From the NCBI RefSeq assembly GCF_000316665.1, contig NC_019678.1, positions 7,659,001-7,723,000 of the forward strand: a stretch of DNA of 64,000 nt, in the 5' to 3' direction. Below are positions 26,633 through 35,471 of the stretch, one piece after another. The first letter of the stretch is position 1; every line of letters starts with the position of its first letter. The position numbers were made by a program, and so were the translations under genes. This DNA is from Rivularia sp. PCC 7116 (lineage in GTDB: Bacteria > Cyanobacteriota > Cyanobacteriia > Cyanobacteriales > Nostocaceae). The notes under the pieces are model-generated. The model did not search any database. It saw only the letters and a list, made by a program, of their open reading frames with translations, and had not been told where the DNA came from.

Positions 26633-26896
26633 TTATTCATAATGGTACTTACAGGCAGCAATAATTATTTCTGTATCGTTTATAGTATAAACTAAACGAT
26701 GTTCTTCATTAATTCGTCTTGACCAAAAGCCAGCCAGTTCATGTTTTAATGGCTCTGGTTTTCCTAAACCAGTAAAAGGAGAACGGTCAATATCTTTGAT
26801 TAGCTCAACAATTTTTTTATACAGTTTTTTATCTAACTTTGACCACTCGTTAAAATCCTCAAACGCACCCGGTTCAAATACAATTCTTCTATTCAT
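26633..26896 (-). CDS. Txe/YoeB family toxin
   Basis: A ribosome-dependent mRNA interferase of 87 residues. It shows the family layout: FEPGAFEDFNEWSKLDKKLYKKI at the start, the central GLGKPEPLKHELAGFWSRRINEEHRLVY block with Glu/Arg/His active-site candidates, and an end in CKYHYE (YoeB proteins end in C(R/K)YHY). Its start overlaps the antitoxin stop by 4 bp, the usual coupling in type II toxin-antitoxin operons. Confidence 0.93.
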   Translation of the reverse strand: MNRRIVFEPGAFEDFNEWSKLDKKLYKKIVELIKDIDRSPFTGLGKPEPLKHELAGFWSRRINEEHRLVYTINDTEIIIAACKYHYE

Positions 26897-27117
26897 TCAA
26901 TATTGTCTATATCTACTTCAACAAGATTAGATTTATTTTGAATATTTTCTACCGCTTTTAACAGGTGTTTCTTATTTGCTTCAGAAGATAATAGATAAGC
27001 AGTTTCGTCAACTTCGTATACAACAATTTCAATTTCTTTATCTGGGTAATTCACTTTCAGTGCATCAATAAAGTTACTATCCAACTGTTTGGTATTTATG
27101 CGATAAATTGAATGCAT
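26893..27117 (-). CDS. Antitoxin partner of the YoeB-like toxin
   Basis: A 74-residue acidic protein encoded just before the toxin with a 4-bp overlap. The sequence (beta-rich start MHSIYRINTKQLD, then ETAYLLSSEANKKHLLKAVENI) resembles the small antitoxins that pair with RelE/YoeB toxins. The C-terminal half would wrap the toxin and the N-terminal half would dimerise and bind the operon promoter. The family name is less certain than the role given by context. Confidence 0.85.
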   Translation of the reverse strand: MHSIYRINTKQLDSNFIDALKVNYPDKEIEIVVYEVDETAYLLSSEANKKHLLKAVENIQNKSNLVEVDIDNIE

Positions 27118-27227
27118 AGCTGAATTCGATTTGTTGTGGTTTTAATTTATATATTATTACATTTCATTGCCTTAGCGAAGCTCCTCTGAAAGAGGTACGA
27201 AGGGTTATTTCAACGAACACCATATCA

Positions 27228-30200
27228 CTACTCACTCCGCAACTTCTCCAACTCTTCCTTTGTAAACGGATTCTTACCTTCCCGTAGGGCTTTTAACCAA
27301 CCCTGGCGTTGTGCTTTTATATCTTTTTCTTTTTCATCACTAGACTTGGCAATAAATGCTTCAAAATCGAGTATTGCCCCTTTGTAATTCCCCGTCAACG
27401 CCCTCGCTAACCCCCGACTATCGAGAATAGCGCCACTATCCGGGGCAAGTTTCACAGCATTTTCACAAGCAAACATTACCTCTTTGGCGAATTCATTTAA
27501 ACTACCTTGTCCACAAAGATTATTCCAAGCATCAGCATCAATTTCAACTTTGGCATCAATTTTCTGTGCTTGTTTATAAGCTGCGATCGCTTCTTTTATC
27601 TTCTTTTCTCTAACAAAAATAGCGCCTTTGCTAACTAAATGTATCGCTTGTACTTTTTTCTGAGGGTCAAATTTTAATTCCGGATTCCACTTTAAAGCAG
27701 TCTTAAAAGTCTCAATAGCACCGTTAACACCTTTAATATCAACAGCTTGTGCTTTCTCTTCCCCAATTTTCACCAAATACGGTGCTGCTGCTTTGATATT
27801 AGATGGTGTTTGACATACCTTTAATTTTCGTAAATATTGGGCATTGACAACTAAATAATCATCCAACCACTCACAACCTCTTTTAAGCAAATTATCCAAT
27901 TCCTCTATCTGCCAAATTCTTGCAGTTCCGTCTTCAGATGCGGTAAGAATGCGTTTACCATCATCGCTAAATCTAGCGCTATAAACACTTCCTGTATGAC
28001 CTTTGAGAACGGCTAATTCTTTGCCAGAACTATCCCAAATTCGAGCAGTTTTATCCCGAGAAGTGGTGAGAATACGTTTACCATCATCGCTAAACATAGC
28101 ACTGTAGACACTTCCTGTATGACCTTTGAGAACGGCTAATTCTTTGCCAGAACTATTCCAAATTCTTGCAGTTCCATCTTCAGAAGCAGTAAGTATATAC
28201 TTGCCGTCGGGGCTAAATCTAGCACTGTAGACACCTTTTGTATGTCCTTTGAGAACAGCTAATTCCTTGCCATTTGTATTCCAAACCCTGGCAGTATTAT
28301 CCCAAGAAGCAGTAAGAACGTATTTGCCATTATTGCTGAACCTGGCGCTGAGAACAGTATCTGTATGCCCTGTTAGAACAGCTAATTCCTTTCCAGAACT
28401 ATCCCAAATCCGAGTGGTTTTATCGCGGGAGGCAGTAACAATGCGTTTGCCGCGATCGCTAAATCTAGCATCTTTGATAAGCTTTGTATGCCCTTTGAGC
28501 ACAGCTAATTTCTTACCTGAAGTATGCCAAATACGAGCAGTTCCGTCTTCATAAGCAGTAGTAATGTGTTTGCCGTCGGGGCTAAATCTGGCGTTAGTAG
28601 TACCCTTTGTAAGATTTTTAAGAACAAATAATTCATTACCAGAACTATTCCAAATACGAGCAGTTCCGTCTTCGGATGCGGTAAGAATGCGTTTACCATC
28701 ATTGCTAAATCTAGCGCTATAAACACTTCCTGTATGACCTTTGAGGACGGCTAATTCTTTGCCAGAACTATCCCAAATTCGAGCAGTTTTATCTTCAGAA
28801 GCGGTGAGAATACGTTTACCATCAGCACTAAACCTGGCGTTTTTGACACCCTTTGTATGTCCTTTTAAAAAAACTAATTCTTTGTCATCTTCATCCCAAA
28901 TACGGGCACTATTGTCACCAGAAGCGGTAATAATATTTTTATTTTCAGAATTAAAACTGGCGCTGATAACACGCTCTGTGTGTCCTTTGAGAACAGCTAA
29001 TTCTTCGCCATCTGGATTCCAAATCCTTGCTGTTCCGTCATCAGAAGCGGTGAGGATACGTCTTCCATCATCACTAAATTTAGCTGTGATGATACCTGAT
29101 GTGTGCCCTTTAAGAACAGCTAATTTCTTGCCAGAAATATCCCAAATCTGAGCGGTATTGTCATCAGAAGCGGTAAGAACTAGTTCACCGTTAGGACTAA
29201 ATTTGGCACCGGTGACACCCTCTGTATGCCCTTTGAGGACGGCTAATTCTTTGCCAGAACTATCCCAAATTCGAGCAGTTTTATCTTCAGAAGCTGTAAG
29301 AATGCGTTTATCGTCTGGGCTAAATATAGCACTGTAAACACGTCCTGTATGACCTTTGAGAACGGCTAATTCTTTGCCATCTGTATTCCAAATCCTTGCT
29401 GTTCCGTCTTCGGAAGCAGTAATAATACGCTTACCATCACGGCTAAATATGGCACTGTTGACACCCTCTGTATGTCCTTTAAGAACAGCTAATTTCTTGC
29501 CAGAACTATCCCAAATTCGAGCAGTTTTATCTTCAGAAGCTGTAAGAATGCGTTTACCGTCGGGGCTAAATATAGCACTGTAAACACGTCCTGTATGACC
29601 TTTGAAAACGGCTAATTCTTTGCCATCGCTATTCCAAATCCTTGCAGTTTTATCTTCAGAAGCGCTAAGAATACGCTTACCGTCTGGGCTAAATACAGCA
29701 CTGTAAACACGTCCTGTATGACCTTTGAGAACAGCTAATTCTTTGCCATCGCTATTCCAAATTATTGCAGTTCCGTCTTCAGAAGCAGTAAGAATACGCT
29801 TGCCGTCGGGGCTAAATCTGGCACTGGTGAGAGCCTTTGTATGTGCTTTGAGTTGATTGCGTTCCCTTATATCATTCAAGATACTTTGCAAAACCGAGAC
29901 GGGATTAGCTGCGGGATATTCCCCAGGGCGATTATCTTTAACCATGGTTTGTAACTTTTGCCCAGTTTCCATAGCTATAAATAATGCTGTTATTTCATAG
30001 CTATCAAATAACCTTAAAGCCCAATTTGCTGTCTGTTCGAGAACAGTAACTTGTTGTAAATTCTTTAATCTTCGAGCATACCAACTCACCCCTATGGCAC
30101 CTGTAATTGCTACTGTCAAGATACCCAAACCAATACTAGTAGTCCACTTGGCTTTCCGTTGTGCATCAGCGACAATCACCTCGGCTTGTTTCTTGGTTTC

Positions 30201-31469
30201 TGCTAAAGCAAATTGAATTTCTCGCTTATCCAATTCCTGACTGGCAGCCAAAAACTGATAATCTACATTGCCCAAGCTTTTATCCTTAGCCCAAGCCAAA
30301 GCATCCTGCAAAGCTTGTCCCCGCAATAACCGCGATTCATCTTGCTCCTTTGTTTCCAACCAAGCCATTAAAGCCTGGGAGTATGGGCGTTGTTGAGCCA
30401 GTTCCTTTTCTACCCAATCTGCATTAAACACCTCTTGGTAAATGCGATTGCGTACCACTAAAGAATCATCCTGCCTCCGCACTACCCCAGATAATTTCAG
30501 GTGTGATTTGATATTTGACTGTTCCTCATCCACAACTGGATGACTAGCCAAACGAATTTCTCGATAAGCAGTTAAAACTTGTTCTTGATTTGGTGCGCGT
30601 TTGGTGAGCATATCCCGGACAAACTGCAAGTTATTATCTTGCTTGCTCATTGCTCCCAAAAACGTATTGCTAACCACCTGTTTCACAGCTGCATTAGACC
30701 AACTTTTTTTGTGTTGCTCGCTAATAACACTACACAAACGTTGAGTTAAATAAGGATGCCCACCAGTCCATTCCAGCACGCATTTTAATAATTCTTCTGC
30801 TGGCTTGCTTGTTAATCCCAACCCTTCAGCCAGCGGCATGGCTTCCTCAACAGTAAAATCAGTTAAATCCAACCGTTTTCCCACATTAAAAGGAGTTCTT
30901 TTAGCATCGCGAATCAAATCCCCCGGTGTTGCCACCCCAATCAACACAAAAGAAAGCCGCTCAAATTTATCATCTTGGGCGCGAGCAACATACAGATAAC
31001 GAATCGCTGCAAAAAAGTCATCAGTAAAATCCAAACTGAGAGTAGTATCAATTTCATCCACAAACACAACCACAGAGGATTCCACTTCCTCTAACAATAC
31101 CTGCTGAAAAAAATTGCTCAATCGCTGAGTGAAACCCACATGATCGTTAGCTTCCCACCACTCATCAACATCCGTATCCAAATCCAATTGTTCTTCAATC
31201 TCCAGCAGCAAACCCAAATACCACTGCTCCACCGTCACCTGAGTACCAATTTTCGTCAAATCAATAATTACAGACTTCACCCCAATTTTTTTCAACTCAG
31301 ATGCAGTACTAATCATCAAACTAGACTTACCCATCTGCCGGGAAGTGAGGATATAAGCAAATTCACCTTGCCCACACAACTCCAAAAGCACCTCATCCGC
31401 TTCCCGACGAATGTAAATTCCTTTGCTAGCTTGGACAGTACCACCTAAAGAGTAAATTGATTTAGTCAT
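27228..31469 (-). CDS. STAND-type AAA-like ATPase with about 16 WD40 repeats
   Basis: Residues 1-330 form the AAA-like (AAA_35) nucleotide-binding domain with a P-loop in TSRQMGKSSL (Lys48), a Walker B-like VVVFVDEIDTTL, and a winged-helix region around 290-370. A transmembrane helix lies near 440-462. From about 540 to 1185 I count 16 WD40 units of about 41 residues (typical unit LAVLKGHTGSVYSARFS, then ILTASEDGTARIW), enough for two propellers. The C-terminal 200 residues are TPR-like. Repeat units are very similar at DNA level (123-bp period), a sign of recent amplification. It forms a two-gene unit with the CHAT-TIR gene upstream. Such proteins act as ligand-sensing switches. Confidence 0.9.
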   Translation of the reverse strand: MTKSIYSLGGTVQASKGIYIRREADEVLLELCGQGEFAYILTSRQMGKSSLMISTASELKKIGVKSVIIDLTKIGTQVTVEQWYLGLLLEIEEQLDLDTDVDEWWEANDHVGFTQRLSNFFQQVLLEEVESSVVVFVDEIDTTLSLDFTDDFFAAIRYLYVARAQDDKFERLSFVLIGVATPGDLIRDAKRTPFNVGKRLDLTDFTVEEAMPLAEGLGLTSKPAEELLKCVLEWTGGHPYLTQRLCSVISEQHKKSWSNAAVKQVVSNTFLGAMSKQDNNLQFVRDMLTKRAPNQEQVLTAYREIRLASHPVVDEEQSNIKSHLKLSGVVRRQDDSLVVRNRIYQEVFNADWVEKELAQQRPYSQALMAWLETKEQDESRLLRGQALQDALAWAKDKSLGNVDYQFLAASQELDKREIQFALAETKKQAEVIVADAQRKAKWTTSIGLGILTVAITGAIGVSWYARRLKNLQQVTVLEQTANWALRLFDSYEITALFIAMETGQKLQTMVKDNRPGEYPAANPVSVLQSILNDIRERNQLKAHTKALTSARFSPDGKRILTASEDGTAIIWNSDGKELAVLKGHTGRVYSAVFSPDGKRILSASEDKTARIWNSDGKELAVFKGHTGRVYSAIFSPDGKRILTASEDKTARIWDSSGKKLAVLKGHTEGVNSAIFSRDGKRIITASEDGTARIWNTDGKELAVLKGHTGRVYSAIFSPDDKRILTASEDKTARIWDSSGKELAVLKGHTEGVTGAKFSPNGELVLTASDDNTAQIWDISGKKLAVLKGHTSGIITAKFSDDGRRILTASDDGTARIWNPDGEELAVLKGHTERVISASFNSENKNIITASGDNSARIWDEDDKELVFLKGHTKGVKNARFSADGKRILTASEDKTARIWDSSGKELAVLKGHTGSVYSARFSNDGKRILTASEDGTARIWNSSGNELFVLKNLTKGTTNARFSPDGKHITTAYEDGTARIWHTSGKKLAVLKGHTKLIKDARFSDRGKRIVTASRDKTTRIWDSSGKELAVLTGHTDTVLSARFSNNGKYVLTASWDNTARVWNTNGKELAVLKGHTKGVYSARFSPDGKYILTASEDGTARIWNSSGKELAVLKGHTGSVYSAMFSDDGKRILTTSRDKTARIWDSSGKELAVLKGHTGSVYSARFSDDGKRILTASEDGTARIWQIEELDNLLKRGCEWLDDYLVVNAQYLRKLKVCQTPSNIKAAAPYLVKIGEEKAQAVDIKGVNGAIETFKTALKWNPELKFDPQKKVQAIHLVSKGAIFVREKKIKEAIAAYKQAQKIDAKVEIDADAWNNLCGQGSLNEFAKEVMFACENAVKLAPDSGAILDSRGLARALTGNYKGAILDFEAFIAKSSDEKEKDIKAQRQGWLKALREGKNPFTKEELEKLRSE

Positions 31470-31520
31470 AGGGAGTTGTTGGTGCTTAGTTGATAGTAGT
31501 TAGTGGTTAGTTGATAATTG

Positions 31521-33656
31521 TTAACTGTTAAGATGCTCCCGGAAATATTCGCCGTAAAGCTGACAGCGGGGTATTACTTTCTGCCCATTGGAGCGTACCA
31601 AACCAGCCCCGCGCAACTCCCAGAATATTTGTTGATTTTCACAGGTATTATTTTCAACTACTTCTAGTAAAGATTCTTTTAATTCTTGCCTATCGTGTAA
31701 AAGTGATAATAAACGCCGCAAATGGTCGCCAAAGGGACCTCTGGGGCTGTTAGCACGATTAAATAATTCTGTACTAGTAATTTGTCCGCTGGCAACCAAA
31801 TACAGTGCTTTCCTGGTTAAATAAGGATGTCCGTTTAATAATTTCATTAATTTAATTTCATCGCTACTGTTAAAAAGCGAACCATGTCGATAATTGAGGT
31901 CGGCTACCTGTTCTACAGTAAAATCCTCTAATTCAATTACTTGTCCGACGTTAAACGGAGATTGATTTAGGTCGTCAATTAACTGATAAGGCTCAGTAGA
32001 AGTAACTAAAACAAAATCCAGATTATTCCAAATATCACTCATGGCACGGCTATTATGCCAATTACGCAACATCCCAAAAAAATCATTGCGAAAATCTGTG
32101 TCAAACACCTTATCTACTTCATCCATTGCTAAAACCAACGGAATATCCAATTCTTTTAATATGTAACGACTGACGTAACGGGTACAGCGTTGAATATTAC
32201 TAATGTTTTTCTGCCAATATTTATCAACTTTGTCCTCCATTTCTAGTTCATCACTCAACCAACAACAAAATTGACGTAGAAAAATTTCATCGCTGCTTAA
32301 GTCAGCTTTTCCTAACAGTTGAAAATCGAGAAATAGTACGCGCTTATTTTCATCCCGAGCCGCTTTCATTATCCGGTTGAGTAACGAACTTTTACCAACT
32401 TGTCGGGGACCTTTGATAGAAATGGTTACACCCTGCTGGACAATGGTATTTAGGGCAATGCGATCGCCTTGCCGTTCTACATAAAAAGCAGATTTGAGCT
32501 TCATCGTCCCTTCTGGAATTTCCAAAGCTCCTGGCTGTGCGGAAGGAGAAGGACGCGGCAAGTCAGATGGTTCTTTTGATGGCAGCAACTCAATCTTTTT
32601 TTGCGTGCTAACACCTAATTCTCTATCATAAATAGCTTGCTTTAACTCCTCTATCAGCCGTGGTGTATCTTGCTCGTGACTCCAATACGCCCAGTTGATA
32701 TGATTCAAATAAGCACTTAAGGGATAGTGAAACTGCTGACGGTAGGCTAACCGTACTGGAAGAATCGCGGGTTTTCCCGATCGCTCTTGAGCAAACTCAT
32801 GAGCCATTGTGATTTCCTTTTCCATCATCTCGCTGTGAACTGAATGCTCCGAAAGCAAGACAATTAAAAAATCACTATGGCGAATTTCTGTTTCAATTAG
32901 TTCAGCCCAACTGGTACCTACAAGTATTTTTTGGTCAATGAAAACTTGATGCTCTGCTGACAATGCTTGTACGATTTGTAAAGCTATTTCCTCATCTGGT
33001 TGTACATCCCGTTTATAGCTAATGAAAATACGTTTACCAGCTTGAGAATTATCTTGTTGAGAATTATCTTGTGAAGAACTTGTTTGTTGATGATTTACAG
33101 TATTTCTACATTTCAACACCGGAGTTGAAGATTCTGGAATACTTTCCAAATCAATTGAAGTACAGCCAAACTCAAACCCATCTTCAATAGTTCTACCTGC
33201 CCCCAAAGCATCATAAAACCCTACAGCAAACTCAATAGCAGCCTTATCCCCAATTGCTTTGTTCATTCCAATCACATAATCAATGTGTTGGTGAATTGCC
33301 TCTGCTTGCACTTCTGAATAACAAGCATTAAGAACCACACATTCAACCGTGGGAAACAATTTAAATAACCTTGCTAGGGATGATGCACTTACCAACTGCA
33401 TTTGTCCCGAATTATCTTCTAATGCTAAACCTTGGCTTCCTCCACCATGCCCAGAAAAATGCACAATTTGTGGCTCATGATCTAATAAACCACGGCGCAA
33501 ATCATTAACTCGCACCGCCAACTTAGAGATAATTTCAAATTCCTCTCGACGTTTTGCACGCTCTAAACCTGACTGAATTTCTCGCACCTCCTCATCCAAG
33601 CGCAGCTTAGAGGTATCTGTGGGATTGGCTGATAAAAGTAGGATTTTCTTCGCCAT
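31521..33656 (-). CDS. CHAT protease - TIR - STAND ATPase fusion
   Basis: Three modules are read from the ATG at 33656. A CHAT (caspase-like) peptidase spans about 1-190, with His70 in HFSGHG and Cys112 in VLNACYSE, the catalytic dyad. A TIR domain spans about 208-335 (RIFISYKRD, then SDFLIVLLSEHSVHSEMMEKEI with the conserved Glu position kept). An AAA_35-type ATPase follows from about 388, with P-loop GPRQVGKSS (416-424) and Walker B VLAMDEVDKVF. Two effectors on one ATPase suggest a death-like or defence switch. It lies 51 bp before the WD40 ATPase gene on the same strand, so probably co-transcribed. A TTG at 33686 is a less likely start. Confidence 0.9.
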   Translation of the reverse strand: MAKKILLLSANPTDTSKLRLDEEVREIQSGLERAKRREEFEIISKLAVRVNDLRRGLLDHEPQIVHFSGHGGGSQGLALEDNSGQMQLVSASSLARLFKLFPTVECVVLNACYSEVQAEAIHQHIDYVIGMNKAIGDKAAIEFAVGFYDALGAGRTIEDGFEFGCTSIDLESIPESSTPVLKCRNTVNHQQTSSSQDNSQQDNSQAGKRIFISYKRDVQPDEEIALQIVQALSAEHQVFIDQKILVGTSWAELIETEIRHSDFLIVLLSEHSVHSEMMEKEITMAHEFAQERSGKPAILPVRLAYRQQFHYPLSAYLNHINWAYWSHEQDTPRLIEELKQAIYDRELGVSTQKKIELLPSKEPSDLPRPSPSAQPGALEIPEGTMKLKSAFYVERQGDRIALNTIVQQGVTISIKGPRQVGKSSLLNRIMKAARDENKRVLFLDFQLLGKADLSSDEIFLRQFCCWLSDELEMEDKVDKYWQKNISNIQRCTRYVSRYILKELDIPLVLAMDEVDKVFDTDFRNDFFGMLRNWHNSRAMSDIWNNLDFVLVTSTEPYQLIDDLNQSPFNVGQVIELEDFTVEQVADLNYRHGSLFNSSDEIKLMKLLNGHPYLTRKALYLVASGQITSTELFNRANSPRGPFGDHLRRLLSLLHDRQELKESLLEVVENNTCENQQIFWELRGAGLVRSNGQKVIPRCQLYGEYFREHLNS

Positions 33657-34005
33657 GCAGTCAAATCTTAAATTAAAAAAGGGCAACTATATCATTATCA
33701 TTTATTAGTACTTACGCATTCACAAAAGTTAGCTTCTGTATTTAGTAATACCTGTTTACACTACGGATGTAAAGTGTAAAAAACAACATTTTTTTATTTA
33801 TTATTTATAGGTTCGGATTCTATTAACTTATGCAGTGAGGGGATGAAAATAGGAAAATGGCAGTAGTAGTCTGTTTTATTAATTTTGACGGAATGTAGAG
33901 ACGGGGTGCAGTGCTACGTCTCCCAACGTTACCGTGAAAACAAACCAGTCAGAATAATTTGAGCAGTTTAATAAGCCTATCAAATACAGAAAAGTTGAAT
34001 TTATC
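33657..34005. other. Divergent spacer between the CHAT-TIR gene and dhaL
   Basis: About 350 bp without a gene. It holds TAGTACTTACGCA near 33707 (close to a MITE end sequence) and a hairpin built on GAGACG..CGTCTC at 33898-33922. Promoters for both flanking genes should be here. Confidence 0.5.
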
Positions 34006-34629
34006 ATGCAAAAACAAACAATCATCAACTGGCTACAAAAATTTGCTTCAGAAATAGAACAAAACAAAGATTATTTAACAGAATTAGATGCAGCTATCGG
34101 AGATGCCGACCACGGTATAAATATGCAACGTGGTTTTAAAAAGGTGATAGAAAAATTACCAACAGTTGCCGATAAGGATATCGGTACTATCCTAAAAACC
34201 GTTAGTATGACTTTAATTTCTAGCATCGGTGGTGCTAGTGGCCCACTTTACGGTACTTTCTTTTTACGAGCAAGTACTGCTGTTGCTGGTAAACAAGAAC
34301 TTGATGCAGAAAATATACTTGAGTTATTAAAAACAGGATTAGACGGAATAATTGCACGTGGTAAAACACAGCTAGGTGATAAAACAATGGTGGATAGTTT
34401 GCATCCTGCTGTTATGGCTTTTGAACAAGCTATAAATGATGGTGCTGATGTTAAAAATGCAGTGGAAAAAGCTGTTGCAGCAGCAGAACAAGGAATGAAA
34501 GAAACTATACCAATGGTTGCTAAAAAAGGAAGGGCTAGCTACCTCGGAGAAAGAAGTAAGGGACATCAAGATCCAGGTGCAACTTCTGTATATTTAATGT
34601 TGAAAAGTTTGCAGGAAAGTTTAATTTAG
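34006..34629 (+). CDS. dhaL: PEP-dependent dihydroxyacetone kinase, ADP-binding subunit
   Basis: DhaL carries the nucleotide that is rephosphorylated by DhaM and passes phosphate to DhaK-bound dihydroxyacetone. The signature LDAAIGDADHGINM (about residues 28-41) supplies the Mg-ADP ligands, and SSIGGASGPLYGTFF around 77-91 and GDKTMVDSLHPA around 124-135 complete the family motifs. The 207 residues are normal for a stand-alone DhaL. It is on the same strand as dhaK, separated from it by the minus-strand island 26633-33656. Confidence 0.95.
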   Translation: MQKQTIINWLQKFASEIEQNKDYLTELDAAIGDADHGINMQRGFKKVIEKLPTVADKDIGTILKTVSMTLISSIGGASGPLYGTFFLRASTAVAGKQELDAENILELLKTGLDGIIARGKTQLGDKTMVDSLHPAVMAFEQAINDGADVKNAVEKAVAAAEQGMKETIPMVAKKGRASYLGERSKGHQDPGATSVYLMLKSLQESLI

Positions 34630-34686
34630 GACTTAGGCAAAATGACGTTGCTGATTACAAGTATGATTTTGCCGGTTTAAATATTC

Positions 34687-34810
34687 AGGACTTACGCAAG
34701 TGTCACACAACTTGGGTGGTGCGTGACACTAAAACCCTCACTATTACGTCAAAAAATCGAATAAGTGTCACAGCACCCTACAGCAGAAATGTGCCAGTTG
34801 CGTAAGTCCT
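34687..34810. mobile_element. MITE-like element, 124 bp, copy B (inverted relative to copy A)
   Basis: It has the same 13-bp terminal inverted repeats (AGGACTTACGCAA) and length as the copy at 25771-25894, but in reverse orientation. It is followed by AATATTG, as is the end fragment near 35396. Confidence 0.85.
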
Positions 34811-35471
34811 AATATTGAAAAAATTAGGAATTTGTAGGGGAGGCAAAAAGCGGTGTAGATAAACTTCGCGCTTTATTGTCGTTGCGTTACGACGGCAGTC
34901 TAACGCACCGAAACTTTTATATGATGGTGCGTTGCGCGAAGCAAGCAACACACCCTACGTATGTTATGTCCTCCGGACACGCTGCGCTAACAAAAATCAA
35001 TTAGGATTCCTATAGTTGAAAATATTCAATACTTACGCGATGTTTACAAGACTCGGGGTAAGCGCATCTCAAATCCTAGTAAATAAGCAGTAAAAATCGT
35101 CAATATATAATTATTATCCATAGCTACTCAATTAGATTTTTGACGATTACTAGGCTTGGATGATTGCTGCAAATTTAATACGCTAAGTATAATCCGCCTT
35201 AGTAAGAACACCGTAAGTATCTTCTCAAAATACTTATTACTATAATATGCTTCTTCAAAACATATTTTCGTTAAACAATCTGTATTGCAAAGTACACTTT
35301 TAGATACATTTACCCTAGGGAAAACCCACAAATTAGTGCCCTCGCTTTTGCCTGCCGCAATATAAAAACATGCCAGTTGCGTAAGTCCTAATATTGCAAA
35401 TTTGACCTAAAACATAATCTTTCCTAATATTTTGGGAATACTAAATATACAAGTGTGGAGGATTTCGCAAT
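34811..35471. other. Repeat-rich spacer before the large kinase gene
   Basis: No credible gene. It contains a repeat related to other GGTGCGTTGCGC elements (34905-34990) and a MITE end fragment CATGCCAGTTGCGTAAGTCC at 35370-35389. GTGGAGG at 35455-35461 is the ribosome binding site of the kinase gene. Confidence 0.55.

Noticed and set aside
28249-29583. Several plus-strand open frames rich in RTANSLPELSQIRAVLSS-like repeats
   Set aside because: They are antisense shadows of the WD40 units and repeat with the same period.
35128-35331. Minus-strand open frame of 67 codons in the repeat-rich spacer
   Set aside because: No ribosome binding site, no recognisable family, and it lies in spacer sequence with MITE fragments on both sides.
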